Shown in pieces: positions 7,379-17,128 of a stretch of DNA of 35,043 bases (position 1 is the stretch's first letter; each line of letters opens with the position of its first letter). The translations under genes and the position numbers were made by a program. The notes below the pieces were generated by a model. The model did not search any database. It saw only the letters and a list, made by a program, of their open reading frames with translations, and had not been told where the DNA came from. Origin of the DNA: an uncultured beta proteobacterium (lineage in GTDB: Bacteria; Pseudomonadota; Gammaproteobacteria; Burkholderiales; Rhodocyclaceae); NCBI GenBank assembly GCA_903959855.1, contig CAJBYR010000027.1, positions 1 to 35,043 on the forward strand, read 5' to 3'.

Positions 7379-9793
7379 TCAGTGGGTCACCACACCGGCA
7401 ACCGCCGCATCTTCGGCAACCACGGCCACGGCTGGCGCAGTAGCCTGGTCCGGAAGCGGCTCCGGCATCCGTTCAAGCGCCAGTTCCAGCACCTTGTCGA
7501 TCCAGCGCACCGGCAGGATTTCGATGCGATTCTTGATGGTGTCGGGAATCTCGGCCAGATCCTTGACGTTTTCCTCGGGAATCAGTGCCAGGCGAATGCC
7601 GCCGCGCACAGCCGCCAGCAATTTCTCCTTGAGGCCGCCGATCGGCAACACTTCGCCGCGCAGCGTGATTTCGCCGGTCATCGCCACGTCGGCGCGCACC
7701 GGGATGCCGGTCAGCACCGAAACCAGAGCGGTACAGATGGCGATACCGGCACTCGGGCCATCCTTGGGCGTCGCGCCCTCGGGCAGGTGGATATGGATGT
7801 CGTTGTTCTGATAGAAGTCGTCGGCGATGCCCAGCGACTTGCTGCGCTTGCGCACGACCGACAAGGCCGCCTGGATCGACTCCTGCATGACCTCGCCGAG
7901 TTTGCCCGTGGTCATGGTCTTGCCCTTGCCGGGCAGGGCGACGGTTTCGATGGTCAGCAACTCGCCGCCGACTTCGGTCCAGGCCAGGCCGGTGACCTGG
8001 CCGATCTGGTTGTCCTTCTCGGCCATGCCGAAGCTGTAGCGGCGGACGCCGAGGAACTTGTCGAGGTTCTTGGCGTTGACCACCATCTTGTTCTTGCGCG
8101 ACTTCATCACCAGGGCCTTGACCACCTTGCGGCAGATCTTGGAGATTTCGCGCTCCAGGGCACGAACGCCGGCCTCGCGCGTGTAGTAGCGCACGATGTC
8201 GCGCAAGGCGTCCTCGGTGACGCTGAGTTCATCGCGCTTGATGCCGTTGTTCTTCATCTGTTTCGGACAAAGGTAGCGCGTGGCGATGTTGACCTTCTCG
8301 TCCTCGGTGTAGCCGGCAAGGCGGATCACTTCCAGCCGGTCAAGCAGGGCCGCCGGAATGTTCAGCGAATTGGCCGTGGCGACGAACATCACGTCCGACA
8401 GGTCGAAATCGACTTCGATGTAATGGTCCTGGAAGGTATGGTTCTGTTCCGGGTCGAGCACTTCGAGCAGGGCCGAGGAGGGATCGCCGCGGAAGTCCTG
8501 GCCGAGTTTGTCCACCTCATCGAGCAGGAACAGCGGATTCTTGACACCGACCTTGGTCATGTTCTGCAGGATCTTGCCCGGCATGGAACCAATGTAGGTT
8601 CGGCGGTGGCCGCGAATCTCGGCCTCGTCACGCACGCCGCCCAGCGCCATGCGGATGAACTTGCGGTTGGTGGCGCGCGCGATCGACTGGCCGAGCGAGG
8701 TCTTGCCTACGCCGGGAGGGCCGACCAGGCAGAGGATTGGGGCTTTGACCTTGTCCACGCGCTGTTGCACGGCGAGGTATTCGACAATGCGTTCCTTGAC
8801 CCTGTCCAGGCCGTAGTGATCCTTGTCGAGGATCTTCTCGGCGGCGCCGAGGTCCTTGCTGATGCGCGACTTCTTCTTCCACGGCAGGGCCAGCAGGGTC
8901 TCGATGTAATTGCGCACCACGGTGGCCTCGGCCGACATCGGCGACATCAGCTTCAGCTTCTTGACCTCGCCATTGACCTTGGCCAGGGCTTCCTTGCTCA
9001 TGCCGGAGGCCTTGATCTTCTTTTCCATCTCGTCGATGTCGGCGCCGTCCTCGCCTTCGCCGAGTTCCTTCTGGATGGCCTTGACCTGCTCGTTGAGGTA
9101 GTACTCGCGCTGGCTCTTTTCCATCTGGCGCTTGACGCGGCCACGGATGCGCTTTTCCACCTGGAGGATGTCAAGTTCGGCTTCGAGCTGGCCCAGCAGC
9201 TTTTCGAGGCGCTCGGCGACGCCGAAAACCTCGAGCACTTCCTGTTTCTGTTCCAGCTTGAGCGGCAGGTGGGCAGCGATGGTATCGGCCAGGCGACCGG
9301 CCTCTTCGATGCCGGCCAGCGAGGTCAGGACTTCGGGCGGAATCTTCTTGTTCAGCTTGACGTACTGGTCGAACTGGGCCAGCACCGTGCGGCGCATGGC
9401 CTCGATTTCATTGTCGGTACGCTCTTCGATCGGAATCAGGGCAATGTCGGCGACAAACAGGGCGCGCTGGTCTTCGATTTTCAGCAGGCGCGCACGCTGC
9501 ACGCCCTCCACCAGCACCTTGACCGTGCCATCCGGCAGCTTGAGCATCTGCAGGATGTTGGCCAGGCAGCCGATCTCGTACATGTCCTCGGGCACCGGCT
9601 CATCCTTGGCGGCGGACTTCTGGGCCACCAGCAGGATGCTCTTGCCGGCTTCCATGGCGGTTTCCAGGGCCTTGATCGACTTGGGGCGGCCGACGAAGAG
9701 CGGGATCACCATGTGGGGGAAGACCACCACGTCGCGCAGGGGCAGAAGCGGAAGGGATTGGGTCTCGACGGGGGATACAGGCAGGCCAGACAT
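7379..9793 (-). CDS. lon: ATP-dependent protease Lon
   Basis: Lon is a cytoplasmic AAA+ serine protease that removes misfolded proteins and short-lived regulators. The protein has the N-terminal substrate domain ([23 protein letters not shown]), a coiled-coil region (about 190-290), the ATPase with Walker [10 protein letters not shown] near residue 360 and Walker [10 protein letters not shown], and the C-terminal protease with catalytic Ser in PKDGPSAGI near residue 680. Two ATG codons stand side by side at 9796 and 9793; the second is chosen because AAGGA (9805-9801) is then seven bases away rather than four. About 20 extra Ala/Val-rich residues ([19 protein letters not shown]) follow the protease domain. 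It lies downstream of clpX after a 96-bp gap. hupB, often found next in this locus, is absent. Confidence 0.97.
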   Translation of the reverse strand: MSGLPVSPVETQSLPLLPLRDVVVFPHMVIPLFVGRPKSIKALETAMEAGKSILLVAQKSAAKDEPVPEDMYEIGCLANILQMLKLPDGTVKVLVEGVQRARLLKIEDQRALFVADIALIPIEERTDNEIEAMRRTVLAQFDQYVKLNKKIPPEVLTSLAGIEEAGRLADTIAAHLPLKLEQKQEVLEVFGVAERLEKLLGQLEAELDILQVEKRIRGRVKRQMEKSQREYYLNEQVKAIQKELGEGEDGADIDEMEKKIKASGMSKEALAKVNGEVKKLKLMSPMSAEATVVRNYIETLLALPWKKKSRISKDLGAAEKILDKDHYGLDRVKERIVEYLAVQQRVDKVKAPILCLVGPPGVGKTSLGQSIARATNRKFIRMALGGVRDEAEIRGHRRTYIGSMPGKILQNMTKVGVKNPLFLLDEVDKLGQDFRGDPSSALLEVLDPEQNHTFQDHYIEVDFDLSDVMFVATANSLNIPAALLDRLEVIRLAGYTEDEKVNIATRYLCPKQMKNNGIKRDELSVTEDALRDIVRYYTREAGVRALEREISKICRKVVKALVMKSRKNKMVVNAKNLDKFLGVRRYSFGMAEKDNQIGQVTGLAWTEVGGELLTIETVALPGKGKTMTTGKLGEVMQESIQAALSVVRKRSKSLGIADDFYQNNDIHIHLPEGATPKDGPSAGIAICTALVSVLTGIPVRADVAMTGEITLRGEVLPIGGLKEKLLAAVRGGIRLALIPEENVKDLAEIPDTIKNRIEILPVRWIDKVLELALERMPEPLPDQATAPAVAVVAEDAAVAGVVTH

Positions 9794-9889
9794 CATGGTG
9801 TCCTTTGGTTATGAGTCACCCCGGAAACATTGGGGCGGCCGGCGGAGAATCAAGGCGCGCAGTTTTGCAGATTGCGCCGCCTTGTCGGC

Positions 9890-11158
9890 TTAGTTCGAAC
9901 CCGATACCTTGGGCTGGTCGGCGTAGATCATCAACGGCTGGGCGCCGGTTTCTATCGTACTCTCGTCGATCACGACCTTGCTGACGCTTTCCATGGTCGG
10001 CAGTTCATACATGGTGTCGAGCAGGACGTTTTCCAGGATCGAGCGCAGGCCGCGGGCGCCGGTCTTGCGCTTGAGCGCCTTCTTGGCGATGGCCTGCAGT
10101 GCGGAGGGGCGCACCTCAAGCTCGACGCCTTCCATCGAGAACAGCTTCTGGTATTGCTTGATCAAAGCGTTCTTGGGCTCGATGAGGATCTCTACCAGAG
10201 CCGTTTCGTCGAGTTCCCTGAGGGTGGCGATCACCGGCAGGCGGCCGATCAGTTCGGGAATCAGGCCGAACTTGATCAGGTCCTCGGGTTCCACCTGCTT
10301 CAGCATCTCGTCTACGCCACCAGCGTCACGGCTGCGCACCTCGGCACCAAAGCCGATGCCACCCTTTTCGGAACGGTTGCGGATCACCTTGTCGAGGCCG
10401 TCGAAGGCGCCACCGCAGATGAACAGGATGTTGGTGGTGTCGATCTGGATGAAATCCTGGTTCGGATGCTTGCGCCCGCCCTGCGGCGGAATGCTCGCCA
10501 CCGTGCCCTCGATCAGCTTCAGCAGCGCCTGCTGCACGCCTTCGCCGGAAACATCACGGGTGATCGAGGGGTTGTCGGACTTGCGCGAAATCTTGTCGAT
10601 CTCGTCGATGTAGACGATGCCCTGCTGCGCCTTCTCGACCTCGTGGTCGCATTTCTGCAGCAGCTTCTGGATGATGTTCTCGACGTCCTCGCCGACATAG
10701 CCGGCTTCGGTCAGCGTCGTCGCATCGGCCATGACGAACGGGACGTTTAGCATGCGCGCCAGGGTCTGCGCCAGCAGCGTCTTGCCCGAGCCGGTGGGGC
10801 CGATCAGCAGGATGTTGCTCTTGGCCAGTTCGACGCCGTCGCTGCCCTTGTCCTGATGGCGGATGCGCTTGTAGTGGTTGTACACCGCGACGGCGAGGAT
10901 CTTCTTCGCCGAATCCTGGCCGATCACGTACTGATCGAGGATGTCGCGGATTTCCTTGGGCGCCGGCAATTCGCGCTTGACGGCGCCGGCCGGTTCGGCG
11001 GCGATCTCATCGCGAATGATGTCGTTGCACAGCTCGATGCACTCATCGCAGATAAAGACCGAAGGGCCGGCAATGAGCTTTTTGACCTCATGCTGGCTCT
11101 TGCCGCAGAAGGAGCAATACAGCAGCTTGTCGGCGCTGCCCGTTTTCTTTTCCGCCAT
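9890..11158 (-). CDS. clpX: ATP-dependent Clp protease ATP-binding subunit ClpX
   Basis: ClpX unfolds tagged substrates and feeds them into ClpP. The 422-residue protein is of standard length. The N-terminal zinc-binding domain has four Cys ligands (15, 18, 37, 40). Walker A is GPTGSGKT (120-127), Walker B is VYIDEIDKI, and the pore loop is GYVG. The IGF loop that docks ClpP is present in [10 protein letters not shown]. The gene starts 24 bases after the clpP stop on the same strand, so the two are almost certainly co-transcribed and form the ClpXP protease. Confidence 0.98.
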   Translation of the reverse strand: MAEKKTGSADKLLYCSFCGKSQHEVKKLIAGPSVFICDECIELCNDIIRDEIAAEPAGAVKRELPAPKEIRDILDQYVIGQDSAKKILAVAVYNHYKRIRHQDKGSDGVELAKSNILLIGPTGSGKTLLAQTLARMLNVPFVMADATTLTEAGYVGEDVENIIQKLLQKCDHEVEKAQQGIVYIDEIDKISRKSDNPSITRDVSGEGVQQALLKLIEGTVASIPPQGGRKHPNQDFIQIDTTNILFICGGAFDGLDKVIRNRSEKGGIGFGAEVRSRDAGGVDEMLKQVEPEDLIKFGLIPELIGRLPVIATLRELDETALVEILIEPKNALIKQYQKLFSMEGVELEVRPSALQAIAKKALKRKTGARGLRSILENVLLDTMYELPTMESVSKVVIDESTIETGAQPLMIYADQPKVSGSN

Positions 11159-11182
11159 CTTCGTCTCCGTCGGCGCGAAAGT

Positions 11183-11851
11183 TTACGCTTTGGCTAACTC
11201 AGCCGCCTGATCCCGGCTGGTCAGCACCTTGTCAACCAGACCGTACTCTACCGCAGCCTCGGCCGACAGGAAGTTATCCCGATCGGTGTCGCGCTCAACA
11301 CGATCGATGTCCTGCCCGGTATGGTGCGCCAGCATCTTGTTCAGCTTCTGCTTGAGGAACAGGATTTCCTTGGCATGGATCTCGATGTCCGAAGCCTGGC
11401 CCTGGAAGCCGCCCATCGGCTGGTGGATCATCACGCGCGAATTGGGCAGGCAGAAGCGTTTGCCCTTTTCGCCCGCCGCCAGCAGGAAGGCACCCATGCT
11501 CGCCGCCTGCCCGATGCACAGTGTCGACACATCGGGCTTGATGAACTGCATGGTGTCGTAGATCGCCATACCCGCCGTGACCGAACCGCCCGGCGAGTTG
11601 ATATAGAAAAATATGTCCTTGTCGGGATTTTCCGACTCAAGGAACAACAGCTGCGCCACGATGAGGTTGGCTGTCGAGTCATTGACCGGACCGACCAGAA
11701 ATATCACCCGCTCGCGCAACAGCCGCGAGTAGATGTCGTAGGCGCGCTCGCCGCGACCGCTGGTCTCGATGACCATGGGCACCAGGCCCAGGGCCTGGGT
11801 ATCCGGAACCGGCGCGTCGTGCGCACCGCCAAACTGTCGCGAACCGTACAT
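11183..11851 (-). CDS. clpP: ATP-dependent Clp protease proteolytic subunit ClpP
   Basis: ClpP is the barrel-shaped serine peptidase that degrades proteins delivered by ClpX or other Clp ATPases. The catalytic triad is Ser118 (GQAASMG), His143 (MIHQP) and Asp192 (DTDRDNF), with Ser-His spacing of 25 as in E. coli. [13 protein letters not shown] gives the usual handle region. Three starts are possible: TTG at 11872, ATG at 11857 and ATG at 11851. I chose 11851 (MYGSRQ, 222 residues) because GGAG ends six bases before it, whereas it abuts 11857 directly. The first 20-25 residues may be a propeptide that is removed. It starts 17 bases after the tig stop. Confidence 0.96.
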   Translation of the reverse strand: MYGSRQFGGAHDAPVPDTQALGLVPMVIETSGRGERAYDIYSRLLRERVIFLVGPVNDSTANLIVAQLLFLESENPDKDIFFYINSPGGSVTAGMAIYDTMQFIKPDVSTLCIGQAASMGAFLLAAGEKGKRFCLPNSRVMIHQPMGGFQGQASDIEIHAKEILFLKQKLNKMLAHHTGQDIDRVERDTDRDNFLSAEAAVEYGLVDKVLTSRDQAAELAKA

Positions 11852-11868
11852 GGACATCTCCGTCAGAA

Positions 11869-13191
11869 TCAAGCAGCGTTGCCCATCAGCGCATCGAAGG
11901 CGACGGGAGCTTCGGTAACCCGGGCAGTGGCTAGCACCCAGTTGACCACGTTGTTTTCCAGCGCCAGAGCTTCGGCTTCGGCCAGGCGCTGTGGCTGGGA
12001 ATAGTACCAGCGCACCACTTCCTTCGGGTCTTCGAAGGTCTCGGCAAACTCGTCGACGATGGCGCGCACCTGTTCGGGTTTGACGTGCAGGTCGCGGGCC
12101 TTGACCAGTTCGGCCAGCAACAGCCCGAGCTTGACGCGACGCGAGGCCTGGTCGGTAAACCAGGTCGGGTCGACCGGCATGTTCTTCATCATCATGCCGC
12201 GCTGCTCCATGTCACGCTTGGCAGCCTCGGCCATCTGCTCGGCCTCCATCATCACCAGGGCCTTGGGCACCTCGATCGGATTGACCTTGAGCAGGGCATC
12301 CATGACCTGCTCTTTGACCTTCGCCAGCAGGCGCTTCTTGACTTCGCGCTCCAGGTTGGCGCGCACTTCGGCACGCATCTTGGTTGTGTCGCCGTCGGCA
12401 ACGCCCAGTTGCTTCGCAAACTCGGCATCGAGTTCAGGCAGTTGGGGCGCTTCCACCGACTTCACCGTCATCTCGAACTGAACCGTGTTGCCGGCCAGTT
12501 CGGCGGCCTGGTAGTCGGCCGGGAAGGCTACATCGAATGTCTTGTGGTCGCCCGCCCGGACGCCGACCAGTTGCGTTTCGAAGTCGGGGAGCATCATGCC
12601 GCCACCGACCATCACGGTGTAGTTGTCCGCCTTGCCGCCGGGAAACTCCTCACCGTTCTTGCGGCCGATGAAATCGATGATCAGGCGATCGCCGCTTTCC
12701 GATGCACGCTCGGCAGGGCTGTAGGTCGTGCGCTGCTTGCGCAGCACGTCGAGAGTGGTGTCGACTTCGGTCTCGGTCACTGTCAGCGTCGGCTTTTCGA
12801 TGGCCTCGCCGGACACATCTCCCAGGCTGATCTCGGGATAAACCTCGAAGATCGCGGTAAAACCCAGCTGGCCTTCGGCGGCGTCCGCTTTGGGCTCGAT
12901 GCGCGGGTAGCCGGCGACGCGCAAATTCTGCTCGCGCACCTTGTCGCCGTAGGTCTTTTCCACCGCGGCGCCGATCGCTTCGGAACGCGCCTGCGACCCG
13001 TACTGCTGCGCAACCATCTTCATCGGCACCTTGCCCGGACGGAAACCCGCCATCTTCACCGTGCGCGACATCTGCTTGAGGCGCTGGTCGACATCCTTTT
13101 CGATGTCAGCAAGCACCACCGTCATGTCGATGCGTCGTTCCAGCGTGCTCACCGCCTCGGTAGCCGCTACCGTCGTTGCCGTTTCCGTCAT
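11869..13191 (-). CDS. tig: Trigger factor, ribosome-associated chaperone
   Basis: Trigger factor binds the ribosome exit tunnel and shields nascent chains. The 440-residue protein has the ribosome-binding N-domain with signature GFRPGKVP (about 50-57), a central FKBP-type isomerase domain (about 165-245, with [19 protein letters not shown]), and the helical C-terminal chaperone arms. Length is typical (432 in E. coli). It is the first protein gene of the tig-clpP-clpX-lon series and starts 86 bases after the tRNA-Leu gene, with a terminator-like hairpin between. The ribosome site is weak (GGA about nine bases upstream). Confidence 0.97.
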   Translation of the reverse strand: MTETATTVAATEAVSTLERRIDMTVVLADIEKDVDQRLKQMSRTVKMAGFRPGKVPMKMVAQQYGSQARSEAIGAAVEKTYGDKVREQNLRVAGYPRIEPKADAAEGQLGFTAIFEVYPEISLGDVSGEAIEKPTLTVTETEVDTTLDVLRKQRTTYSPAERASESGDRLIIDFIGRKNGEEFPGGKADNYTVMVGGGMMLPDFETQLVGVRAGDHKTFDVAFPADYQAAELAGNTVQFEMTVKSVEAPQLPELDAEFAKQLGVADGDTTKMRAEVRANLEREVKKRLLAKVKEQVMDALLKVNPIEVPKALVMMEAEQMAEAAKRDMEQRGMMMKNMPVDPTWFTDQASRRVKLGLLLAELVKARDLHVKPEQVRAIVDEFAETFEDPKEVVRWYYSQPQRLAEAEALALENNVVNWVLATARVTEAPVAFDALMGNAA

Positions 13192-13218
13192 TTATGTATC
13201 CGTATCGAAAAGTTCGTC

Positions 13219-13248
13219 AAAAAAACACGCCGGCCGCGGGAATCCGGC
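13219..13248 (-). terminator. Probable terminator after tRNA-Leu
   Basis: Read on the minus strand, GCCGG and CCGGC pair around a ten-base loop that contains CCGCGG, followed after GTG by seven T (13225-13219). It lies 30 bases after the tRNA 3' end and 28 bases before the tig start. It should end much of the tRNA transcript, which implies that tig has its own promoter or depends on read-through. No clear tig promoter is visible. Confidence 0.58.
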
Positions 13249-13277
13249 ATACATCGCCTGCGCCCGCGCCAAAAAGC

Positions 13278-13362
13278 TGGTGCCCAGGAAGGGACTCGAA
13301 CCCCCACGCCTTGCGGCGCCAGAACCTAAATCTGGTGCGTCTACCAATTTCGCCACCTGGGC
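13278..13362 (-). tRNA. tRNA-Leu (anticodon TAG)
   Basis: The minus strand reads GCCCAGGTGGCGAAATTGG at the 5' end and CTGGGCACCA at the 3' end, 85 nt with CCA encoded. It has the long variable arm of a class II tRNA (GGCGCCGCAAGGCGT region) and the T loop TTCGAGTCC. The anticodon stem CCAGA/TCTGG encloses loop TTTAGGT, giving anticodon TAG (13328-13326), which reads CUN leucine codons. It lies upstream of tig. Confidence 0.97.
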
Positions 13363-13525
13363 GCATGTCGTGGCCAACGCCTGACGGGGCGGTCACGACA
13401 CCGAGTGGAAGGTCAATTTTACCTGCTTTCGGACCACCCAGAATACCGGACCAAAGGGCAAAACTCGGCCAATGACACAGCCGCCGGTACAATTCAGGGC
13501 ACTGAATTTGTGCCTTATCCCCTGC

Positions 13526-14362
13526 ATGGCTGTCGACCATTACGAAAACTTCCCGGTTGCATCCTTTCTGCTGCCGCCTGCCTTGCGCGAGCCGGTGGCA
13601 GCGATCTACTGGTTTGCGCGGAATGCCGACGACTTTGCCGACGAAGGCGACCTCAGCCCGGAAGCACGCCACGGGCTGCTTGCCGCGTACCAGTCCGAAC
13701 TCGACGCCATCGCGGCTGACCGGGCCACGGAGCATCCGGTTTTCCTGCGCCTGCGCCCGGTCATCAAGGCCTACGACCTGCCACTTTCCTTGTTCCGCGA
13801 CCTGCTCGATGCCTTCATCCAGGATATCGACAAGGAACGCTACGCCGACTTCGCCGAATTGATGAACTACTGTCGCCGCTCCGCCGATCCCGTGGGCCGC
13901 CTGCTGCTGCATCTTTTCGGCCAAGCGACGCCCGAAAACCTGACGCGCTCGGACGCCATCTGTTCGGCGCTGCAGTTGATCAACCACTGGCAGGATGTCG
14001 GCATCGATGCCGGCAAAAACGCCAACGGCCGCATCTACCTGCCGCAGGACGACATGGCGCGCTTCGGCGTGCGCGAAGGCGATGTGCTGTGCCGCAAGGC
14101 GGATCCCGGATTCAAGGCCCTGCTGCGCTTTCAGGTCGATCGCGCGCGTGCGCTGATGCTGTCCGGCGCCTCGCTCGGCTGGGATCTCCCCGGCCGCATC
14201 GGCCTGGAGATCCGCGCCATTGTCGGCGGCGGCATGCGCATCCTCGACAAGATCGAAGCCGTCGACTACGACGTCTTTGCCCGCCGCCCGAAGCTCCTTG
14301 CTCCCGACTGGCCCGGAATCTTCTGGCAGTCGCTGGTCCGCCCCCTGGAGACCCATCCGTGA
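13526..14362 (+). CDS. hpnC: Hydroxysqualene synthase HpnC
   Basis: HpnC turns presqualene diphosphate into hydroxysqualene, the second step of the three-enzyme bacterial squalene route. The 278-residue protein has the trans-isoprenyl-synthase fold signatures: the first Asp-rich motif DDFAD (35-39) and a second region QDVGID (156-161) followed by GRIYLP. The ATG at 13526 (MAVDHYENFPVAS) fits the family start; the open frame reaches 13472 but the extra residues are unlike the family. No clear ribosome site precedes it. A TACAAT at 13488-13493 could be a -10 without a good -35. It overlaps hpnD by four bases. Confidence 0.93.
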   Translation: MAVDHYENFPVASFLLPPALREPVAAIYWFARNADDFADEGDLSPEARHGLLAAYQSELDAIAADRATEHPVFLRLRPVIKAYDLPLSLFRDLLDAFIQDIDKERYADFAELMNYCRRSADPVGRLLLHLFGQATPENLTRSDAICSALQLINHWQDVGIDAGKNANGRIYLPQDDMARFGVREGDVLCRKADPGFKALLRFQVDRARALMLSGASLGWDLPGRIGLEIRAIVGGGMRILDKIEAVDYDVFARRPKLLAPDWPGIFWQSLVRPLETHP

Positions 14363-15192
14363 GCCCCGACGAGTATTGCCAGGAACGCGCCGCCGCCAGC
14401 GGCTCCAGCTTCTATTACAGCTTCCTGTTTCTCGAACCGCGGCGACGCCAGGCGATCACCGCGTTCTACGCCTTCTGCCGCGAGGTCGATGACGTGGTCG
14501 ATGAATGTCCTGATGCGGGGCTGGCGCGAACCAAACTCACCTGGTGGCGCAGTGAAGTTCAGGCGCTTTACGAGGGGCACCCGACGCATCCGGTCACCCA
14601 GGCGCTGATGGAATCCCTGAAACATTTTTCCCTGCCCCAGGAACAGTTGCAGGAAATCATCGACGGCATGGAGATGGACCTCGAACAGGTGCGCTATGCC
14701 GACTTCAAAGCCTTGCACCTCTACTGTTACCGCGTCGCCAGCGTGGTCGGCCTGCTCGCCGCCGAGATCTTCGGCTACAAGGATCGCCAGACCCTGAAGT
14801 ACGCCCACGACCTCGGACTCGCGTTCCAGCTGACCAACATCATCCGCGACGTCGGCGAGGACGCGCAGCGCGGACGCATCTACCTGCCGCAGGATGAACT
14901 GCACCGCTTCGGCGTTACCGCCGCTGACCTGATGCAGGCCCGCTACGGCGACAACTTCAGCCGACTCATGGCCTTCCAGGTCGAGCGCGCGCGCGAAATG
15001 TACCGCCAGGCCTTCTCCCAGTTGCCCGCCAGTGACCGCAAGGCCCAACGCGCAGGCCTGATCATGGCCGCGATCTACCAGGCCACACTGGCCGAGATCG
15101 TGCGCGACAACTATCGGGTGCTCGACCAGCGCATTTCGCTGCCGCCCTTGCGCAAGCTCTGGCTGGCTGCCAAGACCTGGCTTCTGGCATGA
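14359..15192 (+). CDS. hpnD: Presqualene diphosphate synthase HpnD
   Basis: HpnD condenses two farnesyl diphosphates to presqualene diphosphate, which HpnC then uses. The 277-residue protein starts MSPDEYCQERAAASGSSFYY and has both Asp-rich motifs: DDVVD (44-48) and RDVGED (163-168), followed by RGRIYLPQDE. The start is GTG at 14359, inside the hpnC stop (GTGA overlap), with GGAG eight bases upstream; the overlap implies translational coupling. It ends in an ATGA overlap with hpnE. The same frame is open much further upstream, but that part is only the shadow of hpnC. Confidence 0.95.
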   Translation: MSPDEYCQERAAASGSSFYYSFLFLEPRRRQAITAFYAFCREVDDVVDECPDAGLARTKLTWWRSEVQALYEGHPTHPVTQALMESLKHFSLPQEQLQEIIDGMEMDLEQVRYADFKALHLYCYRVASVVGLLAAEIFGYKDRQTLKYAHDLGLAFQLTNIIRDVGEDAQRGRIYLPQDELHRFGVTAADLMQARYGDNFSRLMAFQVERAREMYRQAFSQLPASDRKAQRAGLIMAAIYQATLAEIVRDNYRVLDQRISLPPLRKLWLAAKTWLLA

Positions 15193-16454
15193 AGCTCGCC
15201 GTCATCGGCGCGGGCTATGGCGGCATGGCTGCCGCCGTGAAACTGGCCACGGCAGGCTGCCAGGTCGATGTCTTCGAAGCTTCCCGCATCGCCGGCGGTC
15301 GTGCGCGCGCCACGCAGATCGATGGTTTCACGGTCGACAACGGCCAGCACATCCTGGTCGGCGCCTACAGCGAAACCCTGCGCCTGATGCGCGCCGTCGG
15401 CGTAGATCCCGAGCGCGCCCTGAAGCGGACACCCTTGCGCTTTGAATTCCCCGGCGAGTTCCTGATGCAGGCACCTCACTTGCCGGCACCGCTGCATACC
15501 GCGTTCGCCCTGCTGTTGGCAAAGGGGCTCGACTGGAACGAAAAATTTGCCGCGATCCGCCTGATGCGCGGCCTGCAGGCGAATGCCTATCGCATCGAGC
15601 CGGATTGCAGCGTCGGCGTCTGGCTGGAAGCGCATAAAACGCCGTACCGCCAGCGCCGACTCCTGTGGGAGCCGTTGTGCATCGCTGCACTCAACACCCC
15701 GGCGGACCGTGCTTCGGCCCAGGTGCTGGCAAACGTGTTGCGCGACAGTCTGGGTGGCACGCGCGCCGCCAGCGACATGCTGTTGCCGCAAGTCGACCTG
15801 ACCGCGCTGTTTCCCGGGCCCGCCTGCGAGTTCATCCGCCAGCGCGGCGGCAGCGTGACTTTCGGTACTCGCATCACGTCCCTGCAGCGCAAAGGAGACA
15901 CCTGGCGGCTGGATGCCGGCGGCCCCTATGCTGCCGTCGTGCTGGCGGTGGCGCCCTACCACCTCGCCGCGCTGCTGCCCGAGCTTGCACCCGAGGTGGC
16001 CCGCTTCGAATGGGAACCCATCGTCACCAGCTATTTCAGCTACCCGCCGGAGGTATGCCTGCCGCAAGCCATGCTCGGCGTTGATGCCGGCCTGGCGCAA
16101 TGGCTGTTCGACCGCGGACAACTCTGTGGCCAGCGCGGCCTGATTGCAGCCGTCATCAGCGCCCGCGGCCGTCACATGGATCTGGCCACGGCAGAACTGG
16201 AACAAGGCATACACGCCGAAATCGCCCGCATTGTGCCGGGGCTGCCCTTGCCCTTGCGGGTGCAAAGCATCACCGAAAAACGCGCCACCTTCGCCTGCGT
16301 GCCGAACCTGAAGCGACCGGGAACACGTACCGCCCTGCCGGGCATATGGCTGGCGGGGGACTATGTCGCCGGCGACTATCCGGCGACCCTCGAAGGCGCA
16401 GTCCGCAGCGGCGTGGCGGCGGCGCGCGAAATCCTCGCCGTCCGGGCTAACTGA
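15189..16454 (+). CDS. hpnE: Hydroxysqualene dehydroxylase HpnE
   Basis: HpnE is the FAD-dependent amine-oxidase-like enzyme that reduces hydroxysqualene to squalene, ending the route begun by HpnD and HpnC. The 421-residue protein opens with the dinucleotide fold VIGAGYGGMAAAVKLATAG and its acidic end VFEAS, followed by GGRA. The C-terminal flavin motif is visible in IWLAGDYVAGDYPATLEGAVRSG. Its ATG overlaps the hpnD stop (ATGA), so hpnCDE form a tightly coupled unit. Squalene may serve hopanoids or be an end product; no cyclase gene lies in the window. Its last eight bases overlap the convergent ABC ATPase gene. Confidence 0.95.
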   Translation: MKLAVIGAGYGGMAAAVKLATAGCQVDVFEASRIAGGRARATQIDGFTVDNGQHILVGAYSETLRLMRAVGVDPERALKRTPLRFEFPGEFLMQAPHLPAPLHTAFALLLAKGLDWNEKFAAIRLMRGLQANAYRIEPDCSVGVWLEAHKTPYRQRRLLWEPLCIAALNTPADRASAQVLANVLRDSLGGTRAASDMLLPQVDLTALFPGPACEFIRQRGGSVTFGTRITSLQRKGDTWRLDAGGPYAAVVLAVAPYHLAALLPELAPEVARFEWEPIVTSYFSYPPEVCLPQAMLGVDAGLAQWLFDRGQLCGQRGLIAAVISARGRHMDLATAELEQGIHAEIARIVPGLPLPLRVQSITEKRATFACVPNLKRPGTRTALPGIWLAGDYVAGDYPATLEGAVRSGVAAAREILAVRAN

Positions 16455-17118
16455 CCAGCCGCCCTCCAGCCAGGCGCAGCGTCCGCCCGCAACGGTGCGC
16501 CAGCGCCTCGTCGTGGGTGACCAGAATCAGCGTGGTGCCGCTTTCCGCGTTCATGTCGAACATCAGCTCGATGATCTGCGCGCCGGTGGCGGCGTCTAGG
16601 TTGCCCGTGGGCTCATCAGCCAGCAGCAGTTGCGGGCGCATGGCAAAGGCCCGCGCCAGTGCCACCCGCTGCTGCTCGCCGCCCGACAGATGCTTGGGGT
16701 AGTGGCCCAACCGCTCGCCGAGGCCGACGCGTTTCAGCATCGCCTCGGCCGTGGCCGGCGCATCGCCGCGCCCGGCAAGTTCCAGCGGCAGCATGGTGTT
16801 TTCCAGCGCGGTCAGCGCCGGCAGCAGCTGGAAAGACTGGAAAACAAAACCGAGCATGCGTCCGCGCAACTCCGCGCGCGAATCTTCGTCGAGCGCCGCG
16901 AGATTCTCGCCGCCAAGACGCACGCTACCCGAGGTCGCCAGATCCAGTCCCGCCATCAGGCCGAGCAGGGTGGATTTGCCGGAACCCGAGGCGCCGACGA
17001 TGGCCACCGCCTCACCGGCGGTCACGGAGAACGAAATCTCGTGCAGAATCGTAAGACTGCCTTCCCCGCTGGGCACCACCTTGCCCAGTTCCGCCACGTC
17101 GATCACTGCATTTGCCAT
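16447..17118 (-). CDS. ABC transporter ATP-binding protein, YbbA/LolD-like
   Basis: This 223-residue ATPase belongs to the MacB/LolD/YbbA group. Walker A is GASGSGKST, the signature is LSGGEQQRVALARA, Walker B is LLLADEPTGNLD, and the switch His is in LVTHDEALA. The position next to tesA, in divergent orientation, matches E. coli ybbA-tesA, where a large permease (YbbP) lies on the other side of ybbA; here hpnE lies there and no permease gene is visible. I chose ATG 17118 (MANAVIDV); another in-frame ATG at 17130 would overlap the tesA start. GCGGGA just upstream is a poor ribosome site. Transported substrate is unknown. Confidence 0.88.
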   Translation of the reverse strand: MANAVIDVAELGKVVPSGEGSLTILHEISFSVTAGEAVAIVGASGSGKSTLLGLMAGLDLATSGSVRLGGENLAALDEDSRAELRGRMLGFVFQSFQLLPALTALENTMLPLELAGRGDAPATAEAMLKRVGLGERLGHYPKHLSGGEQQRVALARAFAMRPQLLLADEPTGNLDAATGAQIIELMFDMNAESGTTLILVTHDEALAHRCGRTLRLAGGRLVS

Positions 17119-17128
17119 AGTCCCGCCC

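Noticed and set aside
7382-9814. An 810-codon open frame on the plus strand opposite lon
   Set aside because: It mirrors lon exactly, has skewed His/Asp/Leu/Gly composition and no recognisable domain. High GC produces long antisense frames here.
9840-9885. Imperfect hairpin between clpX and lon
   Set aside because: The arms AAGGCG...CGCCTT need a bulge and no U-tract follows; too weak to call a terminator.
11852-11872. TTG (11872) or ATG (11857) as the clpP start
   Set aside because: GGAG is six bases from the ATG at 11851 but abuts 11857 and lies downstream of 11872.
13465-13493. A promoter for hpnC ending in TACAAT
   Set aside because: The -10 is plausible but no -35 is found at 16-18 bp, so it is only mentioned with hpnC.
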